A DNA stretch of 64,000 bases from Soonwooa sp023440705 (GCA_023440705.1 JAEXRP010000100.1:103226-167225), one strand, 5' to 3'; counted from the stretch's first letter, positions 42,869-53,732 are shown. Notes: generated by a model from the sequence alone, not told the origin. Translations and numbers: made by a program.

Positions 42869-42905
42869 AAAAAAGCCTTTCAGGGTTTAAAACCCTGAAA
42901 GGCTT
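42869..42905 (-). terminator. Long palindromic terminator
   Basis: AAGCCTTTCAGGGTT (42873-42887) and AACCCTGAAAGGCTT (42891-42905) form a perfect 15-bp stem. On the minus strand six T follow. It lies directly downstream of the remnant ending at 42938. Confidence 0.75.
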
Positions 42906-42937
42906 CTGTCAATACTATTTTTAAAAAAGAGATTTTT

Positions 42938-43033
42938 TTAGTGAATTTTTTGTTTCACTTCAGTAAACGAAGTGCCTTTGTTTTCCTTAAAATAAAGCGC
43001 TACACTTTCATAAACCTTCGTTTTACCTTGCGA
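42938..43033 (-). pseudogene. 3' remnant of a minus-strand gene
   Basis: An open frame of 31 codons ends at TAA 42940-42938 and reads like a real protein tail (GKTKVYESVALYFKENKG, then TSFTEVKQKIH). It has no start codon and is preceded by an in-frame stop (43036-43034). A strong terminator follows on the same strand, as for a true gene end. The parent family is not recognised; it may be a chance frame. Confidence 0.4.
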
Positions 43034-43083
43034 TTAAATTATTACAAAGAATAATTAAATATCTTTAGAAAAAATTACTTGTT

Positions 43084-43278
43084 ATTAAAAAACGTTTCGA
43101 ATACAAAACCGTAGAAATTAAATCAAAAAAGTGTTTGGAGTACAGAATTTCCACAAAAGAAATCGACGAAGTACTAAACCAGTTAGGTCAAGACGGTTGG
43201 GAACTTGTAGCTGTAAAAGTTATTAGCTCGATGGGAACATCTCTTTCAAGCATGTATACTTTTAAAAGAGAATTGTAA
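43084..43278 (+). CDS. DUF4177 family small protein, apparent ATT start
   Basis: A frame of 64 codons reads KKRFEYKTVEIKSKKCLEY, DEVLNQLGQDGWELVAVK and MYTFKREL, a good match to DUF4177 proteins (FEYKTV... LNxLGxxGWELV). Family members usually start MKKRFEYKTV; here the codon in place of ATG is ATT (43084). No ATG, GTG or TTG lies in frame before the stop at 43056 region. Either ATT is the start, as in infC, or the gene has lost its start. Terminator at 43265 supports a transcribed gene. Confidence 0.72.
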   Translation: MKKRFEYKTVEIKSKKCLEYRISTKEIDEVLNQLGQDGWELVAVKVISSMGTSLSSMYTFKREL

Positions 43279-43295
43279 CTGATTCTCTTTTTTTT
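43265..43295 (+). terminator. Terminator of the DUF4177 gene
   Basis: AAAGAGAAT (43265-43273) pairs with ATTCTCTTT (43282-43290), followed by T to 43295. The left arm lies in the last codons of the gene. Confidence 0.75.
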
Positions 43296-44343
43296 ATTTC
43301 TGCTCCGTTTCTTTTAGTTTTTGTTTCAAATCGTTGATTTGCGATTGCAGAAATTTCATTTCACTGCTTGTAGACGTTGTTTGCTTGGAATAATGCCAAA
43401 CCAATTCAATGTCCTTATTCAGCATATCGTGTTCGTATAACTCGTTTTTCGATAAAAATGTGGAGTCGTTTAGAACTGTAATATCCAAATATTTTTTATC
43501 TCCTTTTTTGAAAGCCTTATAGTTTACGATAGCGATTTCGGGTGTTCTGTCTTCAATTTTACTGATGTATTGGTCGGCTTCAATTCTAAAATTTTCCTTA
43601 TTCCATTTTTTAACAGTCAAAAAGATACTTGGTGTTAAAACAAAAATCGAAAGAATGGTAATGATTAAGGTAGTGCGACGACTTTTTCCTTGTGAAGTTT
43701 CCAAATAATAGCGTTGATAGCCCAAAATAATGCTCAAAATCCACGTTCCGATCCCGATGAATACGCAGTTCACTAAATAATAATACAAACCACCGAAAAA
43801 GTATTCCCAATTTCCATTAGCCAAACCAAAACCAGCCGTACAAAGCGGCGGAATACACGCGGTTGCAACCGCAACTCCCGCAATGGTTTTAATTGCTTCC
43901 TTTCGTGTGATCCCAATAAACCAAGCCAAACCACCAAAAAGCGCAATCATACAATCGAAAACTGTAGCTTCCTTAAACGCCTCCAACTGACTTGTCTCGG
44001 AATGAAAAGGCGTTATCATAAAATAAATTGTGGATGCTAAAAGACTGGTAATGATCATGATGAGCCAATTCCAAACCGAAAGCCGAATCAAGTTTTTATC
44101 ATGTATCGACAAGCCAAACGAAAGTCCAACAACGGGCCCCATCAAAGGCGAAATGAGCATCGCGCCAATCACTGCGGCTTGACTGTTAACATTCAAACCA
44201 ATACAAGCAATCGCCATCGCACAAACCAATAACCAAAGATTATGACCCCGAAAATGAATGCCTTCTTCAATCTCGTTGTAGGTGTCTTTTTCTTCTTCTT
44301 CCTTTGAAAGCCGAAATAGGTTTATGATCTTGAACAAACTCAT
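43294..44343 (-). CDS. DUF389 family membrane protein
   Basis: A 349-residue protein with six or more membrane segments. The signature LNVNSQAAVIGAMLISPLMG and GLSFGLSIHDKNLI belongs to DUF389 (TIGR00341-type hydrophobic domain). The function is unknown. The C-terminal ~90 residues are extracytoplasmic and end in a short coiled coil (MKFLQSQINDLKQKLKETEQK). ATG 44343 (MSLFKIINLF) is preferred over the ORF start at 44421. Confidence 0.88.
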   Translation of the reverse strand: MSLFKIINLFRLSKEEEEKDTYNEIEEGIHFRGHNLWLLVCAMAIACIGLNVNSQAAVIGAMLISPLMGPVVGLSFGLSIHDKNLIRLSVWNWLIMIITSLLASTIYFMITPFHSETSQLEAFKEATVFDCMIALFGGLAWFIGITRKEAIKTIAGVAVATACIPPLCTAGFGLANGNWEYFFGGLYYYLVNCVFIGIGTWILSIILGYQRYYLETSQGKSRRTTLIITILSIFVLTPSIFLTVKKWNKENFRIEADQYISKIEDRTPEIAIVNYKAFKKGDKKYLDITVLNDSTFLSKNELYEHDMLNKDIELVWHYSKQTTSTSSEMKFLQSQINDLKQKLKETEQK

Positions 44344-44448
44344 CAAATTGATTTTATAACAAAAATATATAAAAATTGGACTTTTGCTTTTCATCATTTT
44401 ATAAATTCTTTGTTTAAACACACATTAAAAATTTCTGCAAGAAATCTC

Positions 44449-44456
44449 TATTTTTG
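44449..44456 (+). promoter_or_regulatory. -7 box next to the RluA-family gene
   Basis: TATTTTTG fits TAnnTTTG and ends four bases before the ATG at 44461, so the mRNA would start at or just inside the start codon. No TTG element at a normal distance. Confidence 0.35.
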
Positions 44457-44460
44457 CAAA

Positions 44461-45162
44461 ATGTTAGAAATTCTGTATCGCGACGAGCATCTTATCGCCA
44501 TCAATAAACCCAGTGGACTGTTGGTGCACAAATCCTATTACGCAGGACCTGCTGATGAATATGCGGTAGAAAAACTAACAAACCAAATTGGTCAAAAAGT
44601 GCATCTCGTACACCGATTGGACCGAAAAACATCGGGCGTTTTATTATTTGCATTAGATAAAGAAACCTTGAAATTGATCAGCGACCAATTCATGAGTCGT
44701 GACGTTGAAAAGAAATACATTGCGATTCTTCGAGGGTGGACAAAAGAAGAGGAAACTATCGATTACGACTTGACTAACGAGAACGAAGTTGTCCAAAATG
44801 CAATCACGTATTATCGCCGTTTACAAATGGTAGAAATCGATTTGCCTTTTAGAAAACATCAAACTTCTCGATACTCATTTGTAGAAGCAATTCCTGAAAC
44901 GGGAAGGTTTCATCAATTGAGAAAGCATTTCAAACATATTTTGCATCCCATTTTGGGTTGCCGAAAACATGGTTGCAATAAGCAAAATAAGTTGTGGTTG
45001 CAGACTTTCAATATTACGGCGATGCCTTTACATTCACATCAACTCAATTTTATACATCCAATAACGAGCGAAGAAATCTCAATTAATGCAAGCTTAAACG
45101 TCAATCCAGAATTTTTAGAAATCGCTAAAATTTTGAGTTTTGATGTTAGTAAGTTTATTTAG
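44461..45162 (+). CDS. RluA family pseudouridine synthase (TruC-like)
   Basis: A 233-residue enzyme that turns uridine into pseudouridine in RNA. The catalytic motif HRLDRKTSGVLLFALDKE (Asp in RLDR) and the later GRFHQLRKHFKHI belong to the RluA family. There is no S4 domain, and the length and the HQLRKHFKHI form resemble TruC, which acts on tRNA position 65; the target is inferred. ATG 44461 (MLEILYRDEHLIAINKPSG) is the family-like start. Confidence 0.9.
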   Translation: MLEILYRDEHLIAINKPSGLLVHKSYYAGPADEYAVEKLTNQIGQKVHLVHRLDRKTSGVLLFALDKETLKLISDQFMSRDVEKKYIAILRGWTKEEETIDYDLTNENEVVQNAITYYRRLQMVEIDLPFRKHQTSRYSFVEAIPETGRFHQLRKHFKHILHPILGCRKHGCNKQNKLWLQTFNITAMPLHSHQLNFIHPITSEEISINASLNVNPEFLEIAKILSFDVSKFI

Positions 45163-45201
45163 TTTTAGAAAAAAAATTAAATTAGTTCTATAAGAATTTA
45201 T

Positions 45202-45783
45202 ATGTCCGAATTTGATGTATTAAAGACAAAACTTCAAGAAATTTCTAGTTTTTCTCAAGAAGAACTTAACGAAATACAAGCTCATTTTGAAATTCAAAGT
45301 TTTAAAAAGAACGAATTTTTGCTTAATTCCGATGAGGTTTGTCACTATTTATATTTCGTTACTAAAGGTATTTTGCGGACGTTTCACCTTAATGCCAACG
45401 CTTCAGAGTTTACAAGATTAATCGTTTCGGAAGGCGAGTTTTGTACAATTTTGATCAGTTTTCAGGAAAAAGTGGCTTCGCCAGCTTTTATCCAAGCTTT
45501 GGAGCACGGAAGTTTATTGAGAATTTCTAATGAAAACTTTCGAAAGTTGATTTCTGAAAATTCAAAATTTGAGAAAGTCTATTTACAGATATTGGAAAAG
45601 TTTCAGAATTTCCAAATCAAAAGAATCGAATTTTTAACCTCATATTCACCACAGGAGAAAGTTGATATTTTTTTAAAAGAACAAACAGAATTGTCGCAAA
45701 GGCTCACAGATAAAGTGATTGCAACTTATCTACAAATAACACCTGAGACATTTTCGCGATGTAAGAAAAAATCAAACTCTTGA
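45202..45783 (+). CDS. Crp/Fnr family transcriptional regulator
   Basis: A 193-residue protein with an N-terminal cyclic-nucleotide-binding-like barrel (about residues 20-120, with HYLYFVTKGILRTFHL) and a C-terminal winged helix (VIATYLQITPETFSRCKKK). The ligand pocket lacks an obvious cAMP signature. It may control the two paralogous genes just downstream or others; nothing in the sequence fixes the target. Confidence 0.85.
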   Translation: MSEFDVLKTKLQEISSFSQEELNEIQAHFEIQSFKKNEFLLNSDEVCHYLYFVTKGILRTFHLNANASEFTRLIVSEGEFCTILISFQEKVASPAFIQALEHGSLLRISNENFRKLISENSKFEKVYLQILEKFQNFQIKRIEFLTSYSPQEKVDIFLKEQTELSQRLTDKVIATYLQITPETFSRCKKKSNS

Positions 45784-45837
45784 TTTCAATCATTTTTTTA
45801 GGAGGAATAATTGACTTATTTCGAATAAAATTTGATT

Positions 45838-46248
45838 ATGAAAACTTTTATTTTATGTCTTTTATTGTTTTTATGTAACACTAATTTTCAAGCGCAAGAG
45901 GGGAAACAAGATTCACTTTCGCAAGCCTCAAATACTTATCTAACAAAATCGATTAGACAAAGGAAATTAGCTAATGTTTTTGCTATTTCTGGTGGCGGAT
46001 TGATCTTGGTCGGGACCATTGTTGCGGCTACGGGAAGAGCTGACGGATGGTTTTTTTCGGGACAACAAATTATTGGTGCTGCGATGATTTTGGCAGGAAC
46101 AGTCAACGCAATTGTTTCGATACCGATTTATGTAATTTCTTACATTAATAAAAGAAAATCTTTAAAAATTAGTCCGAGTATTTCGTTTCGGAAACCGATT
46201 TTAGTTCAAGAAAATTTTGCACAAGCTGGGATTTTAATTCAATTTTAA
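45838..46248 (+). CDS. Secreted/membrane protein, first of a tandem paralogous pair
   Basis: A 136-residue protein with a signal peptide (MKTFILCLLLFLCNTNFQAQ) and two hydrophobic segments (GGGLILVGTIVAA and IGAAMILAGTVNAIVSIPIYVI). The C-terminus (ISPSISF...AGILIQF) looks like an outer-membrane-type ending. It shares layout and many positions with the next gene. ATG 45838 is chosen rather than TTG 45832. The family is not recognised. Confidence 0.65.
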   Translation: MKTFILCLLLFLCNTNFQAQEGKQDSLSQASNTYLTKSIRQRKLANVFAISGGGLILVGTIVAATGRADGWFFSGQQIIGAAMILAGTVNAIVSIPIYVISYINKRKSLKISPSISFRKPILVQENFAQAGILIQF

Positions 46249-46258
46249 AAACAGAGAA

Positions 46259-46672
46259 ATGAAAAATTTATTCTTTATTATTTCAGTTTTAATTTATGGA
46301 TTTGGAAAGACTCAAGTTAAAAAAGTGGACAGTACAATAGCTTCCAGTTATCATTTTGAAAGCTATTTAGCAAATAAAAAGACAGCAAAAATAATGTTGT
46401 TTGGTGGAGCTACTGCAAGTGCTTTGGGTGGTGTTTTTCTGTTGACAGATGATGGCTCAGGGAGTGCAAATTCATTTTTTTCGACAGGGGAAACTTTTGG
46501 TTATTTGTTTTTGATATTGGGAGGAATGTCGATGATTGGATCGGTGCCTTTTTATATTATCGCAAGTCATCACAAAGGGAAAAATATTCAACTTAAACCA
46601 AGCTTAAGTTATCAACAAGTCAATAATTTTACTCCAAAAACTACAAATATTGGTGTTGAAATTAGGTTTTAA
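46259..46672 (+). CDS. Secreted/membrane protein, second of a tandem paralogous pair
   Basis: A 137-residue protein: signal-like N-terminus, then SYLANKKTAKIMLFGGATAS, a hydrophobic pair (ALGGVFLL and LFLILGGMSMIGSVPFYIIA), then LKPSLSY and an end in NIGVEIRF. It aligns with its neighbour over the whole length (TYLTKSIRQRKLANVFAISG, FFSGQQIIG versus FFSTGETFG, VSIPIYVISY versus GSVPFYIIAS), so the pair arose by tandem duplication. The function is unknown. Confidence 0.65.
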   Translation: MKNLFFIISVLIYGFGKTQVKKVDSTIASSYHFESYLANKKTAKIMLFGGATASALGGVFLLTDDGSGSANSFFSTGETFGYLFLILGGMSMIGSVPFYIIASHHKGKNIQLKPSLSYQQVNNFTPKTTNIGVEIRF

Positions 46673-46680
46673 ATAATAAA

Positions 46681-46704
46681 AATGCGGACAAAATTGCCCG
46701 CATT
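46681..46704 (-). terminator. Terminator of the M4 metallopeptidase gene
   Basis: AATGCGG (46681-46687) and CCGCATT (46698-46704) form the stem; on the minus strand TTTTTATTATTT follows. It may also stop the plus-strand pair. Confidence 0.7.
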
Positions 46705-46737
46705 CTCTTTCACTTTTACGATTTATGTAACTGCCTA

Positions 46738-49491
46738 TTAGTTTTTAATAAACTTGTGTACAGAAGATACATCTTTACTGGTAAGTTTCAAAATGTATTG
46801 ACCGACAGGTAAAGCTTTAACATCGATATTAGAACCAGAAAGTTTTCCAGTTTTAATGATTTGACCAGCAGCATTTACGATTTCGAATTGATCGTAAGTT
46901 GTACTTTGTGCTGTTTGGATGTTAATACTATCTTTTGTAGGGTTTGGATAGATTGTGGTTGTAGAAACTGAGCTTTCGTTTGTTCCTAGATTACTAATAA
47001 CTTTCACAGAGTAATCTTCCACTTGTCCATAGTCAAAAATTCTACAAGGATCTGTTCCGAAACCAGCATATTGTAAAACCAATCTCATTCTTAATTTTTG
47101 GTTTTTAATAGCACTGCTTGGTACAGTAAATGGTATTTTGAATGGTTTGTTAAATGTTGGTAAGCCAGAACCTCCAATCATCTCATTAGCTCCAGAGAAG
47201 CTACCATCGTTGTTCCAGTCGATATAAGCACCATAAGTTTCAGCAGAACTTCCTCCTTGTGGGAATAAAGGATGGATTTCTAGCTGATAGGTCTCGCCAA
47301 CAACTAGATCCGTAGATACGTTAGAAAAATCTTCGTATCCTGCAGTCCCTGTACTAGATTTATCCAAGGTATTAAGAACGACACGACCGATGTTTTCTTC
47401 TGTTGCATTAAGTGCTTTAGCAGTACAATATTGTAATGAAGCTGCTGTTTTGAAACTCGCAATATTACTAGCTGCTGATAGATTATTTGCATCGTCGTAT
47501 GCTTTTACCGTCATATTATAATCGGTATTAACTGTTAACCCAAAAAGATCAACTGTTAATTCGGTTGTACGCACAAGTTCTTCGTTATTACCGTATACGA
47601 TATAACCTTCTACTTTTTCGTTATCTGTCGATCCTGCCCATGTTAAAGTTGCAGTTGTTGCTTTTACATTACTTGCTACTAGATTAGTAGGTGTTGTAGG
47701 CGCTTGCGTATCAGGAGTTGTTAGATGTTTTGTCCCAACACCAACAGCATAAAAAGCATCTTGTACAGCTATTGCTTCTGCTGAAGTGTCACCATATAAC
47801 TCTTTAGCAGCTTGTATTGCAAAGTCTCTTGTATTTTTATAAGTCGAAAACTCTGTTAAGAAAGAAGACTCTAATCTATAAACAATATTGGCAGCTTTTT
47901 CCCATCCGATTCCTGTAACATTATAGCTACTTCCGACATCGTTGGTTCCTGTTTTTCCTGAAACTAGGATATAAAACCAATGGTTAAGAACGCCACTGTT
48001 AGTATGTACACCACAATAATCATTAGCTTCTTCACTTGGTATTGTACAACCTTCAGCTTTGGTCGCAGGTTGCCAATATTGACCTTTGTAAGTGTCTGGC
48101 TGTTTAGAAAGTGTTGCAGATTTTGGATTACTCATAGATCTGATGAATCCAGGTGCCACGTTCGTGATATCTTCACCAATTAAAAAAGGTTGTTTTTCTG
48201 GCGCATATTTATGCTCAATAATTGCAGCCCAAATATCAGAAAGTCCTTCATTAATAGCGCCATGTTCTCTCTCGTAAGCTAGATTTGCTGTATACTGACA
48301 AACTGCGTGTCCTAGTTCGTGCGCTGTAACATCAAAAGCAGTCAAAGGTTTAAAATAAACATCACCATCGCCATATACCATTTCGGCACCTGACCAAGCT
48401 GCATTTTCCAATTTTTCGTAGAAATGTACATAACTATTTATTTCTGCTCCTGCATTGTCAAAACTATCTCTGTTAAAAGTTGATTTGAAATAATCATATG
48501 TGTTAGAAACACCCCAATGTGCATCTAACGCAGCATTATCAAAATTAGAATTGTCAAATTCTGCCGCAGTCCAGTTGTTATCGTTATCAACAAACTCAGT
48601 AGCAGTCGATATATCATCTGTTTTATTAGCGTTTTTTGTAAAAACTTTACGACTTTCTGAAGCTAAAATATACTGCCCATTAACTAGTTTGGTTTCAATT
48701 TGGCGAGCACCGCTGTAACGTGTTGCAGCATTTCCTAGTTCTAGGCTTGTTGTTTTGTAAGATTCTGGAATTTCAATTTTAGATGTTATTGCTTGATTTC
48801 TATTAGTAGCAATTACATCATTTGACTCGCTTTTGCCGTGTGCATGTTTCATGATCGCATTGTATGATACAAAGTCGCCAGATGTTGCGTCAATGTATAC
48901 GTAACCTCTACTCATAGGTTTAGCAGCATACACGTCAAATTTGTAAGCTAAGATTAGCTTGGACATTTGACCTAATGTCTCAACAGGAAGATAGACTAGC
49001 TCTGCTTTTGGCTTTGTGTAGCCTGTTTTTGCAGAATATGCAGCATTTTCCCACATGTATTTTTGAGCATTTACTTTTTTTAATGCACTTGCAAAAGCAT
49101 TACTTTCCGAAATTTGAGGTTTCGATATAATATCATTAGTTGTAAAAACCTCACCACTCATGCTTATAAGCTTATCACCTTTATAATTAACATTGTATGT
49201 GCTTCCTTCAACACGAATACCGTTAATATAATGTGCAAATTTTTCAGTCACGAAATCAGAATTATATCTAACTTTATTAACTTTTTTCATACTCGATTCA
49301 TCGGAAAGTTTCAGAACATCTTTTAAGATATTTTGAGTATTACTTTTCGATAAATTTGACCCTTCAGAAAAGGTAATAAGATTAATATTCCCCTTTTCAT
49401 TAATTGTCTTTGACTTTACAAAATCTTGAGCATAAAGCATATTTGTTGCAAATATTGTTATGCTTCCAAGAATTAGTAGGCTTTTTTTCAT
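46738..49491 (-). CDS. M4 family metallopeptidase with FN3, GEVED and T9SS sorting domains
   Basis: A 917-residue secreted protease. Signal peptide 1-21 (MLYAQ), an FTP/PepSY-type propeptide, then a thermolysin-like domain with HELGH near residue 388 and the third ligand in NEGLSD near 410; GVHTNSGVLNHWFY holds a catalytic region. A fibronectin type III domain (about 595-690), a GEVED domain (YIDWNNDGSF, about 750) and a T9SS type A sorting domain (NPTKDSINI...GQYILKLTS) at the end follow. It is exported through type IX secretion and probably degrades proteins outside the cell. Confidence 0.95.
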   Translation of the reverse strand: MKKSLLILGSITIFATNMLYAQDFVKSKTINEKGNINLITFSEGSNLSKSNTQNILKDVLKLSDESSMKKVNKVRYNSDFVTEKFAHYINGIRVEGSTYNVNYKGDKLISMSGEVFTTNDIISKPQISESNAFASALKKVNAQKYMWENAAYSAKTGYTKPKAELVYLPVETLGQMSKLILAYKFDVYAAKPMSRGYVYIDATSGDFVSYNAIMKHAHGKSESNDVIATNRNQAITSKIEIPESYKTTSLELGNAATRYSGARQIETKLVNGQYILASESRKVFTKNANKTDDISTATEFVDNDNNWTAAEFDNSNFDNAALDAHWGVSNTYDYFKSTFNRDSFDNAGAEINSYVHFYEKLENAAWSGAEMVYGDGDVYFKPLTAFDVTAHELGHAVCQYTANLAYEREHGAINEGLSDIWAAIIEHKYAPEKQPFLIGEDITNVAPGFIRSMSNPKSATLSKQPDTYKGQYWQPATKAEGCTIPSEEANDYCGVHTNSGVLNHWFYILVSGKTGTNDVGSSYNVTGIGWEKAANIVYRLESSFLTEFSTYKNTRDFAIQAAKELYGDTSAEAIAVQDAFYAVGVGTKHLTTPDTQAPTTPTNLVASNVKATTATLTWAGSTDNEKVEGYIVYGNNEELVRTTELTVDLFGLTVNTDYNMTVKAYDDANNLSAASNIASFKTAASLQYCTAKALNATEENIGRVVLNTLDKSSTGTAGYEDFSNVSTDLVVGETYQLEIHPLFPQGGSSAETYGAYIDWNNDGSFSGANEMIGGSGLPTFNKPFKIPFTVPSSAIKNQKLRMRLVLQYAGFGTDPCRIFDYGQVEDYSVKVISNLGTNESSVSTTTIYPNPTKDSINIQTAQSTTYDQFEIVNAAGQIIKTGKLSGSNIDVKALPVGQYILKLTSKDVSSVHKFIKN

Positions 49492-49718
49492 ATTAATAAT
49501 TATTGTTTTGGAAGGCGCAATATAGAAAAAAATTATTGTAAAATATGTTTTTGATTAAAAAATAACCCTGTAATTGTTTTTAATCAAAGATTTTTTATTT
49601 AAATGTAGGTTTTTAGAAAGGATGCAATAGTTGATTATTTAAATGAATACTTCATAATTGAGGAAAGATATTATATGTTAATTTTAACCAAATAAGTTAA
49701 TATCAATTTAGATTTGAC

Positions 49719-49726
49719 TAAATTTG
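49719..49726 (+). promoter_or_regulatory. -7 box of pyrD
   Basis: TAAATTTG fits TAnnTTTG, 15 bases ahead of the pyrD ATG. No TTG element was seen at the right distance. The rest of the 250-base gap upstream shows nothing else. Confidence 0.45.
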
Positions 49727-49741
49727 TAAAACTTTTCTTTG

Positions 49742-50779
49742 ATGTACAAAAGTATCATACGTCCAATTCTCTTCAAATTCGATCCTGAAGAAGTCCATCA
49801 CTTTACATTTTCAATGCTTAAGAATTTTGGTTTTTTGACCAAGCTGTTTCTTCCAAAACCTATTGTAGATAAGCGTTTGGAACGCGAAGTTTTTGGTTTG
49901 AAATTCAAAAATCCAGTGGGTTTAGCAGCTGGATTTGATAAAAATGCGGTTCTTTTTAATGAGCTAGCGGATTTAGGATTTGGCTTTGTCGAAATCGGAA
50001 CTGTAACGCCAAAAGCGCAAGCAGGAAATCCAAAAAAACGCCTATTCCGATTGATTGAAGACGGCGGAATTATCAACCGAATGGGATTTAATAATGACGG
50101 TTTAGACGCAGCAATTGAAAAATTGAAAGGCAACAAAGGAAAAATCATCATCGGTGGAAATATTGGAAAAAACACTAACACGACGCCCGAAAATTACACC
50201 CAAGATTATTTGGATTGTTTCGAAGGTCTTCATCCTCATGTGGATTATTTTGTTTTGAATGTAAGCTGTCCGAATGTGGGAAGTCATGCCAAATTGGAAG
50301 ATGTAGAATATCTTCGAGAGTTGATCACAGAAGTGAAAAAAATCAATGTTTCTAAAGCAAACCCAAAACCTATTTTACTAAAGATAGCACCAGATCTTAA
50401 TAACAATCAATTGGATGAAATTATCGACTTGATTGCTGAAACTAAAATTGACGGTGTAATCGTCTCTAACACCTCTGTTAATCGCGAAGGTTTAAAAACT
50501 TCTTCAGAAATTTTATCGGAAATCGGAAATGGTGGTTTAAGTGGAAAACCAATTCGTGAGCGTAGTACAAAAATGATTAAATATCTAGCGGATAAAAGCA
50601 ATCGTGCTTTTCCAATTATCGGCGTTGGCGGCATTCATTCTGCAAAAGATGCGATGGAAAAATTGGATGCAGGAGCAAGTTTGGTACAATTATACACCGG
50701 TTTCATTTACGAAGGTCCACAATTAATTAATGATATTAATGCTGAACTTTTGAAAAGAGCAAGTCGTCTTCCAAGATAA
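49742..50779 (+). CDS. pyrD: Quinone-dependent dihydroorotate dehydrogenase
   Basis: A 345-residue class 2 enzyme that oxidises dihydroorotate to orotate with FMN in pyrimidine synthesis. Family motifs: NPVGLAAGFDKN, FVEIGTVTPKAQAGNP, RMGFNN, NVSCPNV, LLKIAPDL, VSNTSVNREGL and GVGGIHSAKDA. The N-terminal helices (FDPEEVHHFTFSMLKNFG) anchor it to the membrane and set it apart from the cytosolic class 1. The start is ATG 49742; TTG 49739 is not needed. Confidence 0.96.
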   Translation: MYKSIIRPILFKFDPEEVHHFTFSMLKNFGFLTKLFLPKPIVDKRLEREVFGLKFKNPVGLAAGFDKNAVLFNELADLGFGFVEIGTVTPKAQAGNPKKRLFRLIEDGGIINRMGFNNDGLDAAIEKLKGNKGKIIIGGNIGKNTNTTPENYTQDYLDCFEGLHPHVDYFVLNVSCPNVGSHAKLEDVEYLRELITEVKKINVSKANPKPILLKIAPDLNNNQLDEIIDLIAETKIDGVIVSNTSVNREGLKTSSEILSEIGNGGLSGKPIRERSTKMIKYLADKSNRAFPIIGVGGIHSAKDAMEKLDAGASLVQLYTGFIYEGPQLINDINAELLKRASRLPR

Positions 50780-50814
50780 CTTAATTGTGTTTTTTATTTA
50801 AATTAAAAAAAAAT

Positions 50815-51045
50815 ATGGAACTTGTAACGCTAAAAGTTTTTAATACAGAACCTGAAGCCCAAATGATAAAGGCTTTTTTGGAAGCCAATGACGTCGAATG
50901 TTTTGTGTTCGGAAATGTGTTGGCAAATACTTATAATCTTTTTAACTTGACTTCTGGTGGTGTTCAGCTAAAAGTTGCTGAAGAAAATCTAGATGCTGCA
51001 AAGCAGCTTTTGGAGGATTTTTATAAACACGATGATAACGAATAA
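50815..51045 (+). CDS. DUF2007 family small protein
   Basis: A 76-residue protein (MELVTLKVFNTEPEAQMIKA, then LEANDVECFVFG and GGVQLKVAEENLDAAKQLL) that fits DUF2007, a small alpha/beta domain also called a putative signal-transducing protein. ATG 50815 is preferred to the longer ORF from 50785, whose first residues are not family-like. It lies 35 bases after pyrD and is probably in the same transcript. Confidence 0.85.
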   Translation: MELVTLKVFNTEPEAQMIKAFLEANDVECFVFGNVLANTYNLFNLTSGGVQLKVAEENLDAAKQLLEDFYKHDDNE

Positions 51046-51130
51046 TTTTAGTTCAAAATTCTATATTAAGGCTTTATTCTAAGATAAAGTCCCTTAAAAG
51101 TTGTAAATTTACAGAGATAAAAATCCCATT

Positions 51131-53251
<2,121 letters not shown>

Positions 53252-53278
53252 TCACGTTTATTAAATATATTGAAAAGA

Positions 53279-53309
53279 AAATCTTCAGGCATTCCTGAAG
53301 ATTTTTTTT
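53279..53309 (+). terminator. Terminator of scpA
   Basis: AATCTTCAGG (53280-53289), loop CATT, CCTGAAGATT (53294-53303), then T to 53309. Confidence 0.88.
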
Positions 53310-53709
53310 ATTTATTTAAAGTTTTTTGAGCTTGCCATTTTTCAATGGACATCGTTTCGCCGCTGACTGCATCTATTATTTTTAATGAATCACAAAGTTT
53401 GCTTGAAGCTTCAAAAATGTGATAAGTTTCAAAACGATCAGGTCCATTATAACCAACAGAAATAGAGTAGTCCCAATTGTTATCTGCCTTTGTGCTATCT
53501 ACCATAAAGGCTATTTTTCCTTTACCTTGTGTTAAAGAATCGAGATATTTTGCTTGGGTTTTTATTTCATCAAGTTCTAAAATTTTCTTTTCAAAATCTA
53601 ATGATTTACAAGTTTTTATATCTTTTGTTGTCATATCGATTGTTGCCGAATTTTCTTTTTTACAAGCGAGAATACTTAAAATTAAAAAGCTGAAAATAAG
53701 TTTTTTCAT
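53308..53709 (-). CDS. Small lipoprotein of unknown function
   Basis: A 133-residue precursor with lipobox LILSILAC (cysteine at residue 16). The mature part is acidic and lysine-rich with a small beta region (WDYSISVGYNGPDRFETYHIF). ATG 53709 (MKKLIFSFLIL) is chosen because the upstream codons run through the terminator of the cytochrome gene. The domain is not recognised. Confidence 0.65.
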   Translation of the reverse strand: MKKLIFSFLILSILACKKENSATIDMTTKDIKTCKSLDFEKKILELDEIKTQAKYLDSLTQGKGKIAFMVDSTKADNNWDYSISVGYNGPDRFETYHIFEASSKLCDSLKIIDAVSGETMSIEKWQAQKTLNK

Positions 53710-53732
53710 AAAGATTATTTTTTCAAAAATAA

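Larger units (their letters stand above)
42662..43083. other. Non-coding stretch of 420 bases between glyS promoter and DUF4177 gene
   Basis: It holds GC-rich element copy C (42675-42790), a perfect 15-bp palindrome that acts as a minus-strand terminator (42869-42905), and a headless minus-strand coding remnant (42938-43033). Open frames through element C are not credible. Confidence 0.7.

Noticed and set aside
42494..42890. Plus-strand frames through copy C
   Set aside because: They overlap glyS or the repeat, and their residues match the translation of the repeat only.
45802..45837. AGGAGG upstream of the first paralogue
   Set aside because: It looks like a perfect Shine-Dalgarno but is over 30 bases from the ATG, and the phylum rarely uses this signal.
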